Origin: Gloeobacterales cyanobacterium ES-bin-313
GTDB taxonomy: Bacteria; Cyanobacteriota; Cyanobacteriia; Gloeobacterales; Gloeobacteraceae
DNA: 64,000 nucleotides
Direction: 5' to 3'
Assembly: GCA_014379585.1 (NCBI GenBank)
Contig: JACMLN010000092.1
Location: 1 to 64,000 of the forward strand
The notes under the pieces are model-generated. The model was not told where the DNA came from. It did not search any database and was given only the letters and a program-made list of their open reading frames with translations. Positions 18,176-27,386 of the stretch are shown one piece after another. The position numbers were made by a program, and so were the translations under genes. Every line of letters starts with the position of its first letter. Positions within the stretch are counted from its first letter, which is position 1.

Positions 18176-19429
18176 TTATTGAAGACGGATACGTTCGACA
18201 TTTTCTTGGGCGGCAGTGTCGGAGAGAATCACCCGATCCCCCACGGAGAGTCCACTGAGGACTTCGATTGTGTTGACGGAACTGCGTCCCAATTTGACCT
18301 GAACACGCACAGCTTGCTGACCATCAGCACTCAGCTTAAAGAGCTTTACCGTGCCATTTTCTTGACCAAAGGCTGGTCGGCCAATCGTCAACACATTTTT
18401 GAGGCGTTCAAGTTCGATGGTGCCATCGACGCTGAGATCCGGTCTTGCTCCCTTTGGCAGTGAGCCATCGAGTTGAACATCGACGGTGACTGTGCCATTT
18501 TGCACCGAAGGGTCGATGCGGCTCACTCGACCAGCGACGATGCCGTTTCGGGTATCAATGCTGGTCGGTTGGCCTAACTGAATATCTTTTGCCTGGGTTT
18601 CGGCGATCCTGAGACTGGCTTTGAGATGCCTAGGATCCGCTACCCGAGCCAGGTTTGTGCCAGGTGTGACTTGTTGACCGAGGTCGAGGGGCAACTGCTG
18701 AAGGACTCCGGGGGTTCCCGCTTTCACTTTGAGCGCTGCAACCAAACTTTGACGGAGGCGAAGTAGGGCTTGGAGCTGATCGATCTTTGCTGTTTGTACC
18801 GCCAACTGGGCATCGGTGGCCTGAGAGGCAATGGCGAGGCGTTGCTGTTCAAGTTGGGTGCGGGTCGCTGTTTCTTCCGCTTTAACGGCAGAAAGCTGAT
18901 AGGTCAGCCTTCCGATCAGCCCCTGCTTTGCCAGTTCTTCGTTGGCTGCAGCCTGCAACTTTGCTTGGCGGGCATCGGAGTTGGCCGTTGCCGCCGTTGC
19001 TTTTTGGGTGAGCAATTGACTGGTGAGTTGTACCCGCAGATTGGCGTACTCGGCGCGGGCTGCTTGCAGTTGAAGTTGGGTTTCGAGTGCCGACTGTTGC
19101 AGTTCAGGGTTGCTCAGTTCGAGCAGCACCGTATTCGCTCCGACCACGGCACCGGGTCGCGCCAAGATGCGCTCCACCCGGCCAATGCTCGTCGCTGCGA
19201 TCCAATGGAGATCCGTCGGAACCAGCGTACCGAGACCGCGCACCTGCCGGATCATATCGCCGCGCTTCACGGTATCCACCCAGACTGTTCCCCGATCGAC
19301 TGAGGGAGCCGCTGGTTCCAGCCGGGAAAGACCAAGGGCCAACGCTGCCACACCAGCAAGGCCGATCCCAGCGAGGATCACCGTCCGTATTCGCCGATTT
19401 GGGGTATCTAGACTACGAGGAACATCCAT
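18176..19429 (-). CDS. Periplasmic adaptor (HlyD/MacA-type membrane fusion protein)
   Basis: A 417-residue protein with an N-terminal membrane anchor (about 14-35), a lipoyl/barrel-sandwich half, a long Gln/Ala-rich coiled-coil hairpin (about 105-215), and beta-barrel and membrane-proximal domains (for example VRQVRGLGTLVP near the N-terminus and GLSVGDRVILSDTA near the C-terminus). Such adaptors bridge inner-membrane transporter and outer-membrane channel. ATG 19429 has AGGAG at 7 bases. It follows the ADOP permease gene by 4 bases, so the genes form one transcription unit. Confidence 0.9.
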   Translation of the reverse strand: MDVPRSLDTPNRRIRTVILAGIGLAGVAALALGLSRLEPAAPSVDRGTVWVDTVKRGDMIRQVRGLGTLVPTDLHWIAATSIGRVERILARPGAVVGANTVLLELSNPELQQSALETQLQLQAARAEYANLRVQLTSQLLTQKATAATANSDARQAKLQAAANEELAKQGLIGRLTYQLSAVKAEETATRTQLEQQRLAIASQATDAQLAVQTAKIDQLQALLRLRQSLVAALKVKAGTPGVLQQLPLDLGQQVTPGTNLARVADPRHLKASLRIAETQAKDIQLGQPTSIDTRNGIVAGRVSRIDPSVQNGTVTVDVQLDGSLPKGARPDLSVDGTIELERLKNVLTIGRPAFGQENGTVKLFKLSADGQQAVRVQVKLGRSSVNTIEVLSGLSVGDRVILSDTAAQENVERIRLQ

Positions 19430-19433
19430 TAAT

Positions 19434-22100
19434 TCACTCCTGACGTAAAGCAATCATCGGATCAACGCGGGTTGCTTTCTGGGCGGGTAGGTAACAAGCA
19501 AGCAATGCAGCAAGAGCAAGGATCAGCGAAACACCGACAAACGTTGGTGCATCGGTTGCACTGATACCAAAGAGAAAACTGGCGAGTAAGCGGCCTGTCG
19601 CCAGCGAAAGAATCAGACCAAGGGCAAGGCCAATCGACACCAGCAACATTCCCTGGCTAAGAATCATTTTTAGAACATCTCTTGGTTGGGCACCGAGGGC
19701 TAAACGAATCCCTAATTCGTTCGTGCGTTGAGCCACAGAATATGCCATCACTCCGTAGATACCAACCGTTGCCAGTATGAGAGCTAATCCCGCAAATAGC
19801 CCAATCAAGAGCATCTGAAAGCGTGGCTGCGCTACGGAATCGGCGATCAGTTGATCTACAGAAGTGACCTTACTAATCGACTGACTGCTATCAACAGCGA
19901 GTACTTCCTTGCGAATCAAAGGTGTGAGGCCATCCACACCAACATTGGAGCGAATCACCAAAGACATAAATGAGAGAGGCACTTGTTGAAAAGGGGCATA
20001 GGCATCTGAGCGCCCTTCTGCATCGAGGCTTGTATGGTGGACATCACCGACGATGCCAATAATTTCGTGTATGTTGTTTTTCGTGTCATATCCAACGACC
20101 AAGTGCTTGCCAATCGGGTCTTCGCCAGGGAAAAAATGTTTGGCCATGGTTTGACTAATCACTACTACCTTGGGCGATCCTTCTCGATCAAAAGCGGTAA
20201 ACCTGCGTCCACGTACGAGTGGAATGCCCATGGTTTGAAAGTAATCAGCACTGACGGCATTAAAGCCAGTAGAAGGTTGCTGTTCTGGCTTGAGGGGTGG
20301 ATGCTCTTGAACCGTAAAAGCGAGAATCATATTAGAGCCGCTCATCGGCATCGCTGCCACCGCACTAGCAGCTTTTACCCCTGGCACTACCCGAATTCGC
20401 TCTAAAACATTTTGGAAAAAAGCGGTCTGCTGTTGTGGCTTGGGATAGTTTGTCTCTGCCAGACTGATTTTGGTCGTTACCAATCCCTGAGGATTAAAGC
20501 CAGGATCGACACCTTGCAACACCATAAAGCTACGGATGAGTAGCCCTGCACTCGTGAGCAAGAGGAGTGCTAACGCGATTTCGGCGATAACGAGGAGATT
20601 GCGCAACTGCAGACGCTTTGCCCCTCCAGTCGAAGCGCGTCCTCCCTCTTTGAGATTTTTGTTGAGATCGCCTTGAGACACTTGCAAAGCCGGAGCCAAT
20701 CCAAACAACAAACCAGTGAAGACGGAAAGTACCAAGGTAAAACCTAGCACTGGCAGATCCAGAGAAACCTCCTGAAGACGTGGCAGATTGCTGGGGCCAA
20801 ACCATTTCAAAAGTTGGATACTGCCTACAGAAAGTAGAAGTCCCAAGAGACTACCTAAAGTTGAGAGCAAGATACTTTCGGTCAACAGTTGCCTCACCAA
20901 GCGGGAGCGACTAGCACCAAGGGCTGCCCGTAAAGCAATCTCGCGTTGGCGAATAGAAGCACGGACTAGGAGCAAATTAGCAACATTTGCACAGGCAATG
21001 AGCAAGAGACAACTCACTGCTGCGAGTAAAACAAACAGTGCCTGCCGAATATTGCCAACGAGCAATTCATGCAGGGAAAGAATGCTTACTTTGTCAAAAG
21101 CAGCATCGGAATCGGGATACTGCCGCGCAAGCCGCGACGCAATCGTACTTATTTCTGTTTGGGCTTGTGTGATCGAAATACCAGGCTTTAGACGAGCGAT
21201 AGCAATCGCGCTATGGTTACCCCGCGCCTGCCGCAGTTCTTCGTTCACTGTCATCGGGATCCATAACTCGGCGGGTGCTCTGAGTTGTCCTGGAAAGTCA
21301 AACTGCTCTGGCATGACACCGATTACTGTGTACTGCTTGCTATCTAGGCGAACTGACTGTCCAAGGACATTAGGCTGACCAGCAAACCGACGTTGCCAGA
21401 GGCTATAACTGAGCACAACCACCATGTCACGTCCAGGCTTTTCTTCCTCAGGCAAAAAACTTCGACCCAAGATTGGCTTGATGCCCAAGAGCGTCATTAA
21501 ATTGGGGGAAACCGCAGCCCCCCGCAGACGCTCTGGATTACCAGCATCTACATAGCTTGTTGGAAAAGATTGTACAATTGTCATTCCAGAAAGGACTTGG
21601 TTCTGGGCGCGCCAATCCAAAAAGTTACCTGCTGCGACTGGTATCGTTTTGCCGCCATTGGCTCGGTCAATATCTTGAATCGCTACTAACTTTTCCGGCT
21701 GTTCATAGGGTAAAGGCCGAAGCAGAGCAGTATTAACAATGCTGAAAATAGTTGTCGTAGCAGCGATACCGAGAGCCAGCAACAAAATGGCTGTTGCTGA
21801 AAAACTGAGACTTTTGAATAACATCCGTAGACCGTAACGGATGTCCTGTAAGAAAATACTAAAATGCTCACCAATCGCTGTTCTAGGAAGGTCTGTCGCT
21901 GTTTCTGACCAAAGTGACATCAGTCCTCTCCATCCATTTTGGTAGTACAAATCTTGGGCGCTGTCGGCAAAAACTTGGGCTAGTTCTCTGCCGTACTCTT
22001 CTTGAAATTCTTTGGGATAGAAATTTAACAGCCAGCGATACAGTCGAACCGAAATCGCCAGAGAAGTTGGAATTGCAGCCTTTTTCGTCGCATCAGTCAT
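19434..22100 (-). CDS. ADOP-type (duplicated orphan) FtsX/MacB permease
   Basis: An 888-residue permease of the kind first described as acidobacterial duplicated orphan permease. A short N-terminal cytoplasmic domain (about 10-85, containing YRWLLNFYPKEFQEEYGREL) precedes two MacB-PCD/FtsX units: the first with helices near 95-120 and a periplasmic domain to about 350, then four-helix blocks near 360-500; the second periplasmic domain spans about 510-740 and the last three helices lie near 765-880. ATG 22100 is chosen for GGAG 5 bases upstream. Neighbours supply an adaptor and ATPase; the PadR gene upstream probably controls it. The substrate is unknown. Confidence 0.88.
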   Translation of the reverse strand: MTDATKKAAIPTSLAISVRLYRWLLNFYPKEFQEEYGRELAQVFADSAQDLYYQNGWRGLMSLWSETATDLPRTAIGEHFSIFLQDIRYGLRMLFKSLSFSATAILLLALGIAATTTIFSIVNTALLRPLPYEQPEKLVAIQDIDRANGGKTIPVAAGNFLDWRAQNQVLSGMTIVQSFPTSYVDAGNPERLRGAAVSPNLMTLLGIKPILGRSFLPEEEKPGRDMVVVLSYSLWQRRFAGQPNVLGQSVRLDSKQYTVIGVMPEQFDFPGQLRAPAELWIPMTVNEELRQARGNHSAIAIARLKPGISITQAQTEISTIASRLARQYPDSDAAFDKVSILSLHELLVGNIRQALFVLLAAVSCLLLIACANVANLLLVRASIRQREIALRAALGASRSRLVRQLLTESILLSTLGSLLGLLLSVGSIQLLKWFGPSNLPRLQEVSLDLPVLGFTLVLSVFTGLLFGLAPALQVSQGDLNKNLKEGGRASTGGAKRLQLRNLLVIAEIALALLLLTSAGLLIRSFMVLQGVDPGFNPQGLVTTKISLAETNYPKPQQQTAFFQNVLERIRVVPGVKAASAVAAMPMSGSNMILAFTVQEHPPLKPEQQPSTGFNAVSADYFQTMGIPLVRGRRFTAFDREGSPKVVVISQTMAKHFFPGEDPIGKHLVVGYDTKNNIHEIIGIVGDVHHTSLDAEGRSDAYAPFQQVPLSFMSLVIRSNVGVDGLTPLIRKEVLAVDSSQSISKVTSVDQLIADSVAQPRFQMLLIGLFAGLALILATVGIYGVMAYSVAQRTNELGIRLALGAQPRDVLKMILSQGMLLVSIGLALGLILSLATGRLLASFLFGISATDAPTFVGVSLILALAALLACYLPAQKATRVDPMIALRQE

Positions 22101-22177
22101 GGATACTCCATCAGTCATGCAGCAGCTAGCCTGGACTGATCAAAAAGTGCAGGAAGGTAGGGGAGAAACTTGAACTG

Positions 22178-22543
22178 CTACGCAGGACCTAAAGCAGGCA
22201 GTAAATTGCGTGAGCGAGCGAGCATAACGAGATCCGAAAAGCGTTGCGCTTCAGCAGCAGCAATGCGTCGGCCTAGATCCGTCAGTTGGTAGTAGCGTCG
22301 GCGTTGATCGTCTCCGGGATCTAGGCGTTCCTCCGATTCAACGATCCAACCGTCTGCCAACAACTGTTTGATCGAGCGGTAAAGGGTTCCTGGGCCAAGA
22401 CGTACAGCACCGTCAGTGCGAAGATTCACTTCTTTAATGATGCTGTAACCGTGGCGCTCTCCTTCTGCCAAGGCAAGCAGAATGTGGAAAACCGCAGGGG
22501 TAAGGGGCAAAACAGATTTAACATCCACAGCAGGCGTACTCAC
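22178..22543 (-). CDS. PadR-family transcriptional regulator
   Basis: A 121-residue winged-helix protein matching PadR: LTPAVFHILLALAEGERHGYSI at the start of the domain, GPGTLYRSIKQLLADGWI for recognition helix and wing, then RRRYYQLTDLGRR. PadR repressors often sit beside, and control, ADOP or other efflux genes. The gene is 77 bases upstream of the ADOP permease and in the same direction. It starts at GTG 22543 without a visible ribosome-binding site. An inverted repeat upstream may be its own operator. Confidence 0.92.
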   Translation of the reverse strand: MSTPAVDVKSVLPLTPAVFHILLALAEGERHGYSIIKEVNLRTDGAVRLGPGTLYRSIKQLLADGWIVESEERLDPGDDQRRRYYQLTDLGRRIAAAEAQRFSDLVMLARSRNLLPALGPA

Positions 22544-22925
22544 AGGTTAAACTAGGAATATCCAAATCAGATATATCCGATATGGATAACATACCTACTG
22601 CGGCAAGAGGTGTCAACCCCCAATCTAGAATTTGGGAACTTGCATGTCTTCCCCTGCGACTAGAGCATCGAGTTTTCTTTCCACGGACTGCCTTCCCATC
22701 CAAACTTCAGCGATGGGGACAGATTCGCAGATCGACAACGCGTGTGGACAAAAAATTACTTTTTCGGAAGAATAGTGGTCAGGGCATCTCCTGCGAGGTC
22801 GCTGAAGATTCGTATAAATTAAAAACTATTTTCAATGTCTAAAAATATGAGTCTCCTCATGATAAGTTAATTAAGTGTTTATCGTTGTCTGCTTCGCGTA
22901 ATTTTCGTAGCACAAGGGCTGGAAC
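22544..22925. other. Intergenic region between padR and the rightward macA-like operon
   Basis: This 382-base divergent region has no convincing reading frame. At the padR side lies the short inverted repeat at 22574-22588. The part from about 22800 is AT-rich and probably holds the promoter of the rightward operon, whose first gene is preceded by AAGGGCTGGAAC. Nothing else is recognised. Confidence 0.6.
22574..22588. promoter_or_regulatory. Inverted repeat upstream of padR (candidate operator)
   Basis: TATCC-GATAT-GGATA is a symmetrical 15-base element in an AT-rich run about 30 bases upstream of the padR start; a further ATATCC occurs close to the gene at about 22558. Autoregulation by PadR is inferred from position only. 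Confidence 0.4.
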
Positions 22926-24239
22926 ATGGCAGTATCACAGATGAATCCAATTACAAAAATGCCAGTCTTCTGGCGGTGGGCTATAGGCGGAATTTTCGCC
23001 ATTGGAGTAGGTGTTGTCGGTTTCTCGGTACTGGCTCCGAAGCCCGATCCAAGTGCTAAGTTCGATAAATTTACGACCACGGTTGAATTGGTCAAGAGTA
23101 CCGATATTCGTATTACATCGGCTGGGCAGGTGGCACCGAACCGCAAAGTCAATGTTGGCCCTAAAGAAGCAGGTTTGCTCGCCCAACTTTTTGTCGATCA
23201 AGGCCAATCTGTGAAACAGGGACAGATTCTGGCTCGCATGGATATAAGTCGGGTTGTTAGTGAAGTGGCCCAAGCCAAAGCTACTGCAGAGCTTTCCCGC
23301 GCCAGATATTTAGAGTCTCGCAACGGCTACCGCAGCCAAGAAATTACCCAATCGGATGCGGATCTGCTTTCAGCAAAAGCCAGTTTTCAGATCTCCCGCA
23401 ACAACTTTCAGCGCTACCAGAGCCTCAGTGAAGCGAAGGCGATTTCGGATATTGAGCTGAACACGCGCCGCCTCGAATTTGAGAAAGCCCAAGAAGCACT
23501 CAAATCGGCAGAAGCCAAGCTGAATTTGTTGAAATCAGGGAATCGCTTCGAGCAAGTGATGGCCGCTAAGGCGCAGATGGAACAGTCCAATGCTCAGTTA
23601 GCCAATGCGACGACACGCCTCAACGACTTGACGATTCGTGCTCCATTTACGGGCATTGTTTCCCAGCGCTACGCCCAACCCGGAAGTTTCGTCTCGCCGA
23701 CGGTAAATACTTCCGGGGATTCAGCGAACTCCAGTTCGATCTTGTTGTTGATCGACCGATTGGAAGTGCTCGCAACTGTTGCCGAATCAGATATTGCCCG
23801 GATTAAAGTCGGTCAACCTGTACAAATTACGACGACGGCCTACCCTGGCAGGGTGTTCAAAGGCAATGTACGCCTCGTCGCGCCAGAAGCAGTGCAAGAA
23901 AGTGGCATTACCCAGTTTCAAGTGCGGGTACGCCTCAACGACGAAGCCGCTTACACCCTCAAGTCGCGCCTGAACGTCTCGGTCAACTTTATCGCTGGCC
24001 AACTGAAAGATGCTTTGGTGATTCCAACCACGGCGATTATCAGCAAGGACAACAAAACAGGGGTGCTCATTCCTGATCCCAAGAAGGGACCAACCTATCG
24101 GGAAGTAACCACAGGCCAGAGCCTCGGTGAAAAGACGCAAGTACTCTCTGGATTAAAGCCTGGAGAAAAGATCTTTGGCAAACTGCCCCCAGATCTCAAC
24201 ATCGAAGAAATTCTTGGCAAGAGCAATGATTTCCGGTAG
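22926..24239 (+). CDS. MacA/DevB-type membrane fusion protein
   Basis: A 437-residue adaptor with one N-terminal membrane helix (about 17-38), a biotinyl/lipoyl-like half (RITSAGQVAPNRKVNVGPKEAG and VDQGQSVKQGQILARMD), a coiled-coil hairpin (about 110-220), the second half-motif NDLTIRAPFTGIVSQRYAQPGSFV, and a barrel domain (about 280-430). First gene of a rightward four-gene operon with two permeases and an ATPase. In cyanobacteria related DevBCA and MacAB sets export glycolipids, peptides or drugs; the substrate here is unknown. Confidence 0.9.
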   Translation: MAVSQMNPITKMPVFWRWAIGGIFAIGVGVVGFSVLAPKPDPSAKFDKFTTTVELVKSTDIRITSAGQVAPNRKVNVGPKEAGLLAQLFVDQGQSVKQGQILARMDISRVVSEVAQAKATAELSRARYLESRNGYRSQEITQSDADLLSAKASFQISRNNFQRYQSLSEAKAISDIELNTRRLEFEKAQEALKSAEAKLNLLKSGNRFEQVMAAKAQMEQSNAQLANATTRLNDLTIRAPFTGIVSQRYAQPGSFVSPTVNTSGDSANSSSILLLIDRLEVLATVAESDIARIKVGQPVQITTTAYPGRVFKGNVRLVAPEAVQESGITQFQVRVRLNDEAAYTLKSRLNVSVNFIAGQLKDALVIPTTAIISKDNKTGVLIPDPKKGPTYREVTTGQSLGEKTQVLSGLKPGEKIFGKLPPDLNIEEILGKSNDFR

Positions 24240-24245
24240 GGCGCT

Positions 24246-25448
24246 ATGAATTGGTTTGAGAATTTCAAACTTGCAGCTTCGACCCTCTGGTCAAATCGTC
24301 TGCGTACGCTATTGACGATGCTCGGTCTGATCATTGGCATCAGCTCCGTGATCCTCGTCATTGCCCTTGGGGTCGGTGCACAACGCTTTGTGCGCGAGCA
24401 GTTTAGCGACTTTGGTACCAATGTGGTTGGAGTGATCGACAATGGGCCACGGATTAATGGCCGCCAACCCTTGACCCTCGACGATGCTGAGGCTTTGCGC
24501 ACCCAAACCCAGACAGTTCAGGCGGTTGCACCCATTGCCTATGGTGCTGGCAAAGTGACGTGGAGCAGTCGCAAAACCCAGGCTCAGATCCACGGTGTTC
24601 CCCTTGCTTTGGCGAAAGTGATTGGTATTCCGATCATCAAGGGACGGTACTTTACAGCGTCTGAATCTAAAAACCGCAGTCCCGTCGTGATCATTGGCCA
24701 AGGCATCGCCAAGCGCTTGTTTGGCTTTGAAGAACCCCTCGGCAAGACGATTATTTTGAATAGCCGTCCGTTGGTGGTGGTTGGCGTGACGAAGCGCGGA
24801 TTCTTTCCGGGGTTTGTGGACTTTGATCGCGGGATTATGATTCCGCAAACCCTGGCAATTGAGAGTTTTATTCGAAGTGACTCGCCCTTTGGTAAGCGCG
24901 TCGATGTCATCCTGGTTCAAGCCAAATTGGATGCGACAGTGGATCAGGTCACTTTTGACACCACCAACTTGATTCGCTTGCGCCACAAAGTCACCGACAA
25001 AGATGACTTCTCCATCGGTAATGTCCAGGAGCAAATCGATTTATTTAACAATATTGCCCTTGGTGTAACGATCATCTTAGGTCTGACAGCAGCGATTTCC
25101 CTCGTAGTGAGTGGCATTGGGATCATGAATATCATGCTTGTCAGTGTCACCGAACGTACTCGCGAAATCGGCCTACGCAAAGCCTTGGGCGCTTCTGAAG
25201 AAGTGATACTTGCCCAATTTGTGATCGAGGCGACGCTACTTTCTCTGGTGGGTGGGCTGATTGGCCTTGCCATCGGTTCTGCTTTGGCGATGACGATTGG
25301 CGCTGTTTCGCCGTTGAAACCTGAGATTACGCCTTGGGCGGTCATGCTCTCCATTGGCGTTTCCCTGGGAACGGGCTTGTTTTTTGGGGTCTTCCCGGCA
25401 AGACGGGCAGCCAATATGGATCCAATCACCGCACTACGTGCTGACTAG
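24246..25448 (+). CDS. MacB-type FtsX permease, copy 1
   Basis: A 400-residue permease with the MacB layout: helix 1 (about 20-42, LLTMLGLIIGISSVILVIAL), a periplasmic domain (about 50-270) and three C-terminal helices (about 275-395, including GIGIMNIMLVSVTERTREIGLRKALGA). It lies 6 bases after the adaptor gene and 12 bases before a close paralogue, so it is surely in the same operon. Two different permeases may form a heterodimer. Confidence 0.92.
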   Translation: MNWFENFKLAASTLWSNRLRTLLTMLGLIIGISSVILVIALGVGAQRFVREQFSDFGTNVVGVIDNGPRINGRQPLTLDDAEALRTQTQTVQAVAPIAYGAGKVTWSSRKTQAQIHGVPLALAKVIGIPIIKGRYFTASESKNRSPVVIIGQGIAKRLFGFEEPLGKTIILNSRPLVVVGVTKRGFFPGFVDFDRGIMIPQTLAIESFIRSDSPFGKRVDVILVQAKLDATVDQVTFDTTNLIRLRHKVTDKDDFSIGNVQEQIDLFNNIALGVTIILGLTAAISLVVSGIGIMNIMLVSVTERTREIGLRKALGASEEVILAQFVIEATLLSLVGGLIGLAIGSALAMTIGAVSPLKPEITPWAVMLSIGVSLGTGLFFGVFPARRAANMDPITALRAD

Positions 25449-25460
25449 CGAGGAACGACG

Positions 25461-26663
25461 ATGCCCTGGTACGAAAATTTTCGAATTGCTGCCTCAGCGC
25501 TGTGGGCGAATCGATTGCGCTCTGTGCTGACCATGCTCGGTTTGATCATTGGGATCAGTTCAGTTATTTTGATCGTCGCCATCGGTGTGGGCACCCAAAA
25601 GTTTCTCAAAGATCAATTTCGTAGTTTTGGCACGAATATCGTCATTCTTGGAGAAGATCCAGGACCAAGTAACCATCGCCCCCTCACCATCGAAGATGTC
25701 GAGGCACTACGCACGCAGATCTCGACGGTGGCTCAAGTTGCCCCCTTCGTCGCCCAAGATGGTCGGGTGGTGTACAAAAACCGTAACGGAAATGGTCGCA
25801 TTTACGGAATCACCCCTGAACTCGTGACAATGTTGAGCTTCCCGGTCATCAAAGGCCGTTTTTTCACGCGCGAAGAGATGGATCAGCGTGCCCACGTTGT
25901 TGTCATCGGTGAACAACTGAGCAAACAACTATTTAGCGCCGACAGCCCTCTAGGTAAGCAAATTCTGGTCAAAGGTCAAGCGATGACCGTGATTGGTGTC
26001 ACGAAGCAAGTTGCCCTCAAAGGCTATCTTTCCTACGTGGAACGCGGCCTAATGATGCCACTGACCACAGTGCAAGAAACGCTTATTTCCAGCAATACAC
26101 CCTTTGGCAAACATGTTGAAATGGTCTTTTTAGAAACGAAGCCTGGAGAGACGATCGAAGCAGCCACTTTTCAAGTCACCAACCTGATGCGTATGCGCCA
26201 CCAAATTACAGCAGAGGACGATTTCTTTGTTGGCAATGCCCAAGAAATTCTGAACGTTTTCAACAGTATTGCCGCTGGGTTAACCGTGCTTCTCGGTCTA
26301 ATTGCGGCGATTTCCTTGGTGGTTGGCGGCATCAATATCATGAATATTATGCTTGTCTCCGTCAAAGAACGTACCCGCGAAATTGGTCTACGCAAAGCCC
26401 TTGGCGCTTCCGAAGAAGTGATCTTGGTGCAATTCATTATCGAAGCTGTCTTGATTTCAGTGGTCGGTGGCTTCATCGGAATGCTCATCGGGATCGGTGC
26501 GTCTAGTGCAGTCGGCGCTATTTCTCCCCTCAAACCCGAAGTCACCCCCATGGCAATTTTCTTAGCTGTCGGCGTGGCCGCCGGAGTTGGCCTATTTTTC
26601 GGCATCTTCCCGGCGCGACAAGCTGCTCGTCTCGACCCCATTACTGCCCTACGCACGGAGTAG
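25461..26663 (+). CDS. MacB-type FtsX permease, copy 2
   Basis: Same length (400 residues) and layout as the preceding gene and clearly paralogous along its whole length. Both share for example the LTMLGLIIGISSVIL and MNIMLVSV(T/K)ERTREIGLRKALG segments, while the periplasmic domains differ more. GAGGA stands shortly upstream of the ATG. The pair looks like an old tandem duplication kept in one operon with a single ATPase. Confidence 0.92.
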   Translation: MPWYENFRIAASALWANRLRSVLTMLGLIIGISSVILIVAIGVGTQKFLKDQFRSFGTNIVILGEDPGPSNHRPLTIEDVEALRTQISTVAQVAPFVAQDGRVVYKNRNGNGRIYGITPELVTMLSFPVIKGRFFTREEMDQRAHVVVIGEQLSKQLFSADSPLGKQILVKGQAMTVIGVTKQVALKGYLSYVERGLMMPLTTVQETLISSNTPFGKHVEMVFLETKPGETIEAATFQVTNLMRMRHQITAEDDFFVGNAQEILNVFNSIAAGLTVLLGLIAAISLVVGGINIMNIMLVSVKERTREIGLRKALGASEEVILVQFIIEAVLISVVGGFIGMLIGIGASSAVGAISPLKPEVTPMAIFLAVGVAAGVGLFFGIFPARQAARLDPITALRTE

Positions 26664-26669
26664 CAACCA

Positions 26670-27356
26670 GTGGTCATTCAACTGCAGGACATTCGCAAAG
26701 TTTATACCATGGGCGGCAACGATGTCGCTGTCCTCAAAGGCATCAACATTGAGATTGATCGTGGCGAGTACGTAGCGATTATGGGACCATCGGGTTCTGG
26801 CAAATCGACTTTGATGAATATCATCGGTTGCCTCGACAAACCTACTTCTGGCACCTATCGCTTAAACAACCAAGATGTTGGCCGCCTAGAGCGTAAAGCC
26901 TTGGCCCAAATTCGCAACAAAGAGATTGGCTTTGTCTTCCAACAATTCAACTTGATGGCCCGCTCCGATGCCCTCGAAAATGTGACGTTGCCGGCTCTCT
27001 ACGCCGGGATGAAACCACAAGAGCGCAAAGAACGCGCTGGGCAACTGCTTTCTCGTGTCGGCCTCACCGCCCAGATCAACAATCGTCCCAACCAACTCTC
27101 CGGTGGCCAGCAACAGCGCGTCGCCATCGCCCGAGCCCTCATGAACCGCCCTAGCATTCTTCTCGCTGACGAACCCACTGGTGCCCTTGACACCCGCACA
27201 GGCAAAGAAGTGATGAACCTCTTCGAAGAATTAAATCAAGAGGGCTTAACCTTGATCGTCATTACCCACGATCAAGAAGTGGGCGACCGCGCCAAACGCA
27301 TCATCCGTCTTCGCGATGGCCTGATCGAGACAGAAGCTGCCGTAGTTCACAACTGA
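26670..27356 (+). CDS. MacB/LolD-type ABC transporter ATPase
   Basis: A 228-residue ATPase with Walker [10 protein letters not shown], signature [15 protein letters not shown], Walker [17 protein letters not shown] and H-loop THDQ. It begins with GTG 26670, 9 bases after GGAG, and lies 6 bases after the second permease gene. It should power the two FtsX-type permeases of this operon. Confidence 0.93.
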   Translation: MVIQLQDIRKVYTMGGNDVAVLKGINIEIDRGEYVAIMGPSGSGKSTLMNIIGCLDKPTSGTYRLNNQDVGRLERKALAQIRNKEIGFVFQQFNLMARSDALENVTLPALYAGMKPQERKERAGQLLSRVGLTAQINNRPNQLSGGQQQRVAIARALMNRPSILLADEPTGALDTRTGKEVMNLFEELNQEGLTLIVITHDQEVGDRAKRIIRLRDGLIETEAAVVHN

Positions 27357-27386
27357 TTGCAGTATCAGGACTCCCATCCGCTAGAA

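Noticed and set aside
18770-19303. Long plus-strand frame inside the adaptor gene
   Set aside because: It is antisense to a clear HlyD-type protein and has Cys/Arg-rich shadow composition.
24309-25034. 241-codon minus-strand frame inside the first MacB permease gene
   Set aside because: It has no recognisable domain and lies wholly antisense to a conserved permease.
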